Shown here in pieces: positions 59,537 through 64,000 of a stretch of 64,000 nucleotides of DNA. The notes below the pieces were generated by a model. It searched no databases, was not told where the DNA came from, and saw only the letters and a list, made by a program, of their open reading frames with translations. The DNA is taken from NCBI RefSeq assembly GCF_030818695.1, contig NZ_JAUTAR010000001.1:3900501-3964500 (forward strand), in the 5' to 3' direction. A program made the position numbers and the translations under genes. Source of the DNA: Chryseobacterium sp. SORGH_AS_0447. GTDB taxonomy: Bacteria; Bacteroidota; Bacteroidia; Flavobacteriales; Weeksellaceae. The stretch's first letter is position 1, and every line of letters begins with the position of its first letter.

Positions 59537-60883
59537 TTAAATCTTCTCCAGGAAACTTTCAAAGGAATTCATTACGGAAACGGTACCGTCAGCTTCAATT
59601 TTCCCGAGTTTCAACAACTCGATCTGATTAACCGAAGACGGATCGAAATCCTTCTGCACCCTCACATAGTTCTCGGTAAAGCCGAACATTTTGCCGTCTT
59701 TATTTTCATGCTCCCAAAGTACGGGAAGTGTTTTTCCGAGCTGGGTCTGGTAGAAGGCCATTTTTTTCTTTTCGGACAGAATTCTGAGCATTTTGTTTCG
59801 TCTTTTTCTTTCCGGGATCGGAACAACACCCTCCATATCTGCGGCTTCGGTATTTTCTCTTTCAGAATACGTAAAGACGTGGAGATAAGTGATCGGCAGC
59901 TCGTTCAGGAAATTGTAGGTTTCAATAAACCGTTCTTCCGTTTCTCCGGGAAAACCAACAATCACATCAACCCCTATAGCGGCATGCGGCATTACCTCAC
60001 GGATCTTATGGACCCTGTCGTAATACAGTTTCGTTAAATAACGGCGCTTCATTTTCTTCAATAAGTCGTCGCTTCCGGATTGTAGCGGAATATGGAAATG
60101 CGGCACAAAGCTTTTGCTTTTAGAAACCAGTTCAATGCTTTCATCTTTCAGAAGATTCGGCTCGATGGAAGAGATACGGATTCTTTCGATGCCTTCCACT
60201 TGATCAAGCTCGGAAATCAGATCCAGGAACGTATGTTCGTGTCTTTTATTTCCGAATTCTCCTTTTCCGTAGTCACCGATGTTTACCCCGGTAAGAACAA
60301 TTTCCTTGATGTCTCGGGCTGCAATTTCCGTTGCATTTTTCAGGACATTTTCAATGGTATCGGAACGCGAAATCCCCCTTGCCAGAGGAATCGTACAATA
60401 GGTACATTTATAGTCGCACCCATCCTGAACTTTCAGGAAAGCGCGGGTTCTGTCGCCGATCGAATAACTTCCGATGAAAAAATCAGTCTCTTCAATTTCA
60501 CAGGAATGAACAATTCCTTCACTCTCAGACTTTTCAAGATCATCAAGGTAGCTCAGGATATTGAATTTTTCTTTTGCGCCTAATACCAGGTCGACACCTT
60601 CGATCTGCGAAATTTCTTCAGGCTTCAGCTGAGCGTAGCAGCCAACAATGACTACCAAGCCTTCCGGATTGGCTTTCATGGCCCTTTTTACGTGTAGCTT
60701 ACACTCGCGGTCTGCATTTTCAGTTACCGAACAGGTGTTGATGACATACACATTTGCTTTATCATCAAAACCGACCTTCTCATAACCGGCATCTGTCAAT
60801 TGACGGGCAATGGTAGATGTTTCCGCAAAATTTAATTTGCAGCCAAGGGTATGAAATGCGGCAGTTCTGTGAAATTGAGACAT
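59537..60883 (-). CDS. mtaB: tRNA t6A37 C2-methylthiotransferase
   Basis: The 448-residue radical SAM enzyme turns t6A37 into ms2t6A37 in tRNAs, tRNA-Lys(UUU) being the known bacterial substrate. The N-terminal UPF0004 domain holds three cluster cysteines (TLGCKLN, NTCSVTENADREC, VGCYAQ). The radical SAM cluster motif is DGCDYKCTYCTIP (~150-162), and a C-terminal TRAM-like part ends the protein. It depends on TsaD, also in this window, to make its substrate. A -7 box lies at 60909-60916. Confidence 0.94.
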   Translation of the reverse strand: MSQFHRTAAFHTLGCKLNFAETSTIARQLTDAGYEKVGFDDKANVYVINTCSVTENADRECKLHVKRAMKANPEGLVVIVGCYAQLKPEEISQIEGVDLVLGAKEKFNILSYLDDLEKSESEGIVHSCEIEETDFFIGSYSIGDRTRAFLKVQDGCDYKCTYCTIPLARGISRSDTIENVLKNATEIAARDIKEIVLTGVNIGDYGKGEFGNKRHEHTFLDLISELDQVEGIERIRISSIEPNLLKDESIELVSKSKSFVPHFHIPLQSGSDDLLKKMKRRYLTKLYYDRVHKIREVMPHAAIGVDVIVGFPGETEERFIETYNFLNELPITYLHVFTYSERENTEAADMEGVVPIPERKRRNKMLRILSEKKKMAFYQTQLGKTLPVLWEHENKDGKMFGFTENYVRVQKDFDPSSVNQIELLKLGKIEADGTVSVMNSFESFLEKI

Positions 60884-60908
60884 TTATTGATTCTGAATTT
60901 TGTGGGTG

Positions 60909-60916
60909 CAAAGATA
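60909..60916 (-). promoter_or_regulatory. -7 promoter element for mtaB
   Basis: The minus strand reads TATCTTTG (TAnnTTTG), 25 bases before the ATG at 60883. Confidence 0.5.
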
Positions 60917-60985
60917 ATCATTTTAATATGAATCTGAAATCGATTCATTCTATTGCTTATATTCATCCCTCACTTCGGGACTGTT

Positions 60986-61541
60986 CTAATAGCAGACCGG
61001 TGAAGAATTTGATCCAAAATCATCCTCGGAAAACCGGTTTCTCATGACAGCATTAAATTCCCCGGACTTATTTCTGGCAATGGAAAGCGTTTTCCAATCG
61101 CTGTTTTTACTCATTTTGGTGATATAAACAATTTGTCCGACATGATAAGGATAATGCGCAAGCTGCCTGAATACGGCATCGATTACAGAATGCGCTTCAT
61201 TTCTGATATAAATGGTTGCATATAAGTTCTCTTCCGTAATTTGATTAAGTGCGTCGAAAAGACAGGTCCATCCTTGTTCCCAATAATCTAAAACTTCAGC
61301 TTTTGTCTTAAATGTATTGACAAATTCCACATCCCGGTTTCTCCAGGATTTCTCACCGTCTTCGGTTAAAAAGTTGGTCCAACGCGACAGCATATTCCCG
61401 GCCATATGCTTTACAATAACGGCTATAGAATTGCTTTCGCCGTTAAACTGCCAGAATATCTCTTCCTCCGAAAGCTGAGAGAATGCCTGGTCGCCCAACA
61501 TTTTGTAATACTCCAAAACGTTTGATGAATAAATCTTTCAT
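60986..61541 (-). CDS. DinB-like DUF1572 protein, frameshifted near its start
   Basis: The main frame (60986-61516) encodes ~176 residues of a DUF1572/DinB-like four-helix protein: SNSIAVIVKHMAGNMLSRW carries the first putative metal-binding His, and AHSVIDAVFRQLAHYPYHVGQI has the later His residues (the second segment near 128-149). This frame opens with a TTG, with a stop eight codons upstream and no ATG before it. An ATG at 61541 in another frame reads MKDLFIKR; removing one A from the AAAA run at 61515-61518 would join it as MKDLFIKRLEYYKMLGDQ, the expected N-terminus. So there is either a true frameshift or a base error. An internal ATG (at residue 6) could still start a short form. Confidence 0.78.
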
Positions 61542-61585
61542 GAGATTAGATTTTAAGTAACTAAGGTAAGAAATTTTACAAAAGA

Positions 61586-61610
61586 AAAGCCGCCACAAGG
61601 TGACGGCTTT
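61586..61610 (-). terminator. Terminator after the T9SS cargo gene
   Basis: AAAGCCG pairs with CGGCTTT and CAC with GTG around one mismatch, with a 3-base loop; TTTTCTTTTG follows on the minus strand. Confidence 0.75.
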
Positions 61611-61624
61611 CTTTAATCATAAAA

Positions 61625-63718
61625 TTATTCCCGGTTTTTTACCATTACCCAACCTGAATATTTGAATAAGGTATTCTTTTTATCATTTTCATTCCATGAA
61701 ACGGAATACCAGTAGGTGCCTGTCGCGACTTTTTTTCCTCCGGTGGTGCCGTCCCATTTGTAAGCGTTGAACCGGTTGGCTTCAAACATTTTATTGCCGT
61801 AACGGTCGAAAATACTGAATACGAGGTTTTGTTTATTTCCCAGTGCAGAATAGTCGATCACGTCATTTACACCGTCTCCGTTCGGGGTAATTATATTCAC
61901 AAGATTCGGAACAACGATATCTATGTCGATCGGATCACAGTCATACGAGTCTTTTACATAGATATGATTATCGCCGCGGGGCACATTGGTAAACACGTTG
62001 GAATCCTGCCATTTCACACCATCCATGGAATAGCGGTACGGTGGAGTTCCGCCTTTTACATTGACGGTAACCGTATTGTTTTTAATATCCACATCAGAGA
62101 TTACAGGCTCTTCGGAGGCATATACTTTTACGGTCTGTGTGGCGATACATTCTCCGGTTTTCAGTTTTACCCAGTAGGTACCTACCGCTACATTGCTGAT
62201 GGTCTGCGTAGTGGCCCCCGTGCTCCATTCATAAGCGGTAAATCCGGGACCTGCATCCAGTATCGTTTTATCTTCGATACAGATAATTTTATCTTTTAAA
62301 ACCGGCGAATAGACCGGCGGAATAACGATCAGGTTAACTTTTGCAATGGCATAACAACCGTTGGTATCGGTTACTTTTACATACACGACGCTGTTTGGAG
62401 CGATGTAATTCAAAAAGCCAATAATTTCATTGCTTCCAGACTGTGCATCGGCCAGCGATTTATAATATTTTTTCGGCAGCGTCTGTGAAGTTACGGCTGC
62501 AGTTGATAAATTAAACAAAGCCACAGAAGGCGTAACTTCGATAGCACATGATCTCAAGGTAGCTTCCGTCACTACGATTGCAGGATAAAATTTCAGCGTA
62601 ATCTGCGCGACAGCCGTACAGCCGTACTGAGAAGTCACTTTTACATAAACTGTCCCTTCAGCGGATACAAAAGCATTGGCCGGAACGATCGGGTTGGTTC
62701 CCGCATTGAGATCAGCCATCGACTGGTAATATTGCTTGGTCGCTGTAGGATCACTGAACACGGCCGCCGAAGTAAGATCAAACGTTGCGGTTCCGGCGTT
62801 ATTGTTGTTACAGCTGAACAGGGTCACATTATTCACGGAAATATTTCCGTATTTAAATTTGAATGCGCCTACCTGCCTGCATGAATTGATCGGATTGTTC
62901 GGATTGGAAGGATCCTGATAATGCACACTGTAATAATAGGTTGTGGTCGTACTCACCGTGATCGGTGTTAAGATAGGATTGGCTCCTGATAGTGCATCGT
63001 TCTGTGAGCTGTGATAACTGATCTGAAAATTCGTATTTCCATTTAAAATTCCTGCTGATAAAGTATTGAAATTAAAAACCGTCGGGTTCTGGCAGATAAT
63101 GATTTCTCTGGGATTCGCAGGATTTGCAGCCGGTGTTCCCGGCGGAATGAAGGGCTGCGTCTGTATCGCAGGATCCGTAAACGGAGAAGCCAGTGTTGCC
63201 GTGCCGCCCCAGGTTAAAGAAAAGGGTGCCATCGTCGGATTGGTAACATCTACCCAGTTATCGATATATAGGTAATAGGTCTGTCCCGGGAGTACATTAA
63301 GATATTGACAGTATGGCGTAAGAGAACCCCCAGCTGCACTTGTAATGGTACTGGTCATATTCATTCCGGTTGAGGCTCCCACCCCGATCACCGTTGCCGC
63401 GTTACACCGTATCGGTGTCCCTAAACTTCCGCAGCTAACATTCGGTCCGTAGATCGCCCAGTCGTAATCCGCATCAGAAGAGTTAGGCACGAGATCAAAG
63501 GTAAGGGTACCGCCGGTCGCAATGGTAAATTTATACCAGATGGAATTATGTTCACCGGTAGAAAGGCAGCCGCCAAGGTTTTCATTAACGGCACCAATGC
63601 CCATTGGAGAATAGGTAATATTTGAGTTTCCGCAAACGGAAAGCGCCGTGGCACAGTCTGCCTGAGCAAAGAGGATATGGGAAACAACAAAGAAAAGAAG
63701 TAATAGAGTTTTCTTCAT
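61625..63718 (-). CDS. T9SS type B cargo protein with gliding-associated C-terminal domain
   Basis: The 697-residue secreted protein has a Sec signal peptide (~1-18, ending LFAQA). The N-terminal ~170 residues resemble pre-peptidase C-terminal/adhesin-type beta domains (CATALSVCGN..., TFDLVPNSSDADYDWAIYGP start). Repeated beta modules follow, and the C-terminal ~90 residues form the type B sorting domain: NIITPNGDGVNDVIDYSAL, FSIFDRYGNKMFEA, YKWDGT and VATGTYWYSVSW. This tail directs export by the type IX system and surface anchoring. It is probably an adhesin or surface-layer protein; no enzyme domain is seen. Confidence 0.92.
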   Translation of the reverse strand: MKKTLLLLFFVVSHILFAQADCATALSVCGNSNITYSPMGIGAVNENLGGCLSTGEHNSIWYKFTIATGGTLTFDLVPNSSDADYDWAIYGPNVSCGSLGTPIRCNAATVIGVGASTGMNMTSTITSAAGGSLTPYCQYLNVLPGQTYYLYIDNWVDVTNPTMAPFSLTWGGTATLASPFTDPAIQTQPFIPPGTPAANPANPREIIICQNPTVFNFNTLSAGILNGNTNFQISYHSSQNDALSGANPILTPITVSTTTTYYYSVHYQDPSNPNNPINSCRQVGAFKFKYGNISVNNVTLFSCNNNNAGTATFDLTSAAVFSDPTATKQYYQSMADLNAGTNPIVPANAFVSAEGTVYVKVTSQYGCTAVAQITLKFYPAIVVTEATLRSCAIEVTPSVALFNLSTAAVTSQTLPKKYYKSLADAQSGSNEIIGFLNYIAPNSVVYVKVTDTNGCYAIAKVNLIVIPPVYSPVLKDKIICIEDKTILDAGPGFTAYEWSTGATTQTISNVAVGTYWVKLKTGECIATQTVKVYASEEPVISDVDIKNNTVTVNVKGGTPPYRYSMDGVKWQDSNVFTNVPRGDNHIYVKDSYDCDPIDIDIVVPNLVNIITPNGDGVNDVIDYSALGNKQNLVFSIFDRYGNKMFEANRFNAYKWDGTTGGKKVATGTYWYSVSWNENDKKNTLFKYSGWVMVKNRE

Positions 63719-63767
63719 ATCATTCGGAGTTTTTGATTATTGTTAAAAGAGATCATTTATCGCCTTT

Positions 63768-63775
63768 CAAATATA
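63768..63775 (-). promoter_or_regulatory. -7 promoter element for the T9SS cargo gene
   Basis: The minus strand reads TATATTTG (TAnnTTTG), 49 bases before the ATG at 63718. Confidence 0.45.
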
Positions 63776-63853
63776 AACAATTCAAATTAAAATACACTAA
63801 ATTAACACGAATACTTCAATAAATACCACGAAAAAATATGATTATTATAACAT

Positions 63854-64000
63854 TTATTTAATGCTTGTAATATTTCCACAAAGATTATCCAGATGGAAGA
63901 TTTTATGGAACGGGCTTTTTACCTGCTGCAGATGTTCCTGATCCTGAATAAAAGTATATCGTGACGCAATGGAATTCATATCCGAAACAATCACCAGCCA
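63854..64000 (-). CDS. C-terminal end of a leftward gene of unknown function (partial)
   Basis: The minus strand is open from the window edge for 48 codons and stops with TAA at 63856-63854. The peptide starts WLVIVSDMNSIASRYTFIQD and ends GNITSIK. The start lies outside the window, so the family cannot be named. Codon use looks coding, and it lies upstream of the T9SS cargo gene on the same strand. Confidence 0.5.
   Translation of the reverse strand, partial: WLVIVSDMNSIASRYTFIQDQEHLQQVKSPFHKIFHLDNLCGNITSIK

Noticed and set aside
59480..60037. 185-codon plus-strand frame antisense to mtaB
   Set aside because: Lies opposite well-supported mtaB coding sequence and shows no domain or promoter.
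1..64000. CRISPR arrays, insertion sequences, prophage or rRNA genes
   Set aside because: No regularly spaced repeats, transposase or phage structural genes, or rRNA-like sequence were noticed when reading the window.

Overview
The window looks like chromosomal core DNA of a gliding or T9SS-bearing member of the Bacteroidota, most likely Flavobacteriia of the Weeksellaceae/Chryseobacterium type. Supporting evidence: a complete gldKLMN block for the type IX secretion motor and ring; a type B T9SS cargo protein; a GLPGLI-type domain; a PNGase F-like glycoamidase, an enzyme family first known from Elizabethkingia; DUF4270; many lipoproteins; AT-rich spacers with weak ribosome-binding sites; and many genes preceded by the Bacteroidota -7 promoter element TAnnTTTG. 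No insertion sequence, prophage, CRISPR array or rRNA operon was seen.

Layout. 1-5.1 kb: start of a leftward gene (possibly pheS), a YceI lipoprotein, an orphan ABC ATPase, a structured small RNA resembling 6S RNA, a PhnA-type zinc-ribbon protein, an RsmB/NOP2 rRNA methyltransferase and a manganese catalase. 5.4-19.4 kb: PNGase F-like protein, asnB, a secreted unknown protein, a 14-TM drug exporter, a DUF4236 protein, a pirin/FMN-reductase/OsmC/GNAT redox cluster, a sodium:solute symporter and a split transketolase. 19.4-29.4 kb: small membrane protein, Lrp/AsnC regulator, giant TamB, then divergent tsaD followed by an unknown gene and rsmE, a TrmH-like methyltransferase, asparaginase and tRNA-Ser(GGA). 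29.5-35.6 kb: less conserved stretch with orphan genes, an M20 peptidase, a TPR-AraC regulator and a 630-base gene-free region with terminator-like hairpins.

35.6-43.8 kb: a leftward RND efflux operon (adaptor, pump, outer-membrane channel), a small membrane protein, an AT-rich gap, an MliC-like/META envelope pair and a SemiSWEET. 43.9-54.1 kb: a leftward block reading GT5-like protein, DUF4270 lipoprotein, glmS, gldK, gldL, gldM, gldN, then, after a terminator, an FAD oxidoreductase. 54.3-57.8 kb: panC, a cluster of three tRNA-Lys(UUU) genes and one tRNA-Leu(GAG), aroK, an S4 RNA-binding protein and an FKBP-like lipoprotein. 57.8-64 kb: FMN glutamate-synthase-like protein, mtaB, a DinB/DUF1572 protein with a one-base frameshift near its start, a large T9SS type B cargo protein, and the tail of a further leftward gene.

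Themes. GldKLMN would export cargo such as the 61.6-63.7 kb protein. TsaD and MtaB act one after the other on A37 of tRNAs, and tRNA-Lys(UUU), the known MtaB substrate, is encoded three times here. Several extended reading frames begin at TTG codons that are part of, or lie upstream of, -7 promoter elements; corrected starts are given in the entries.
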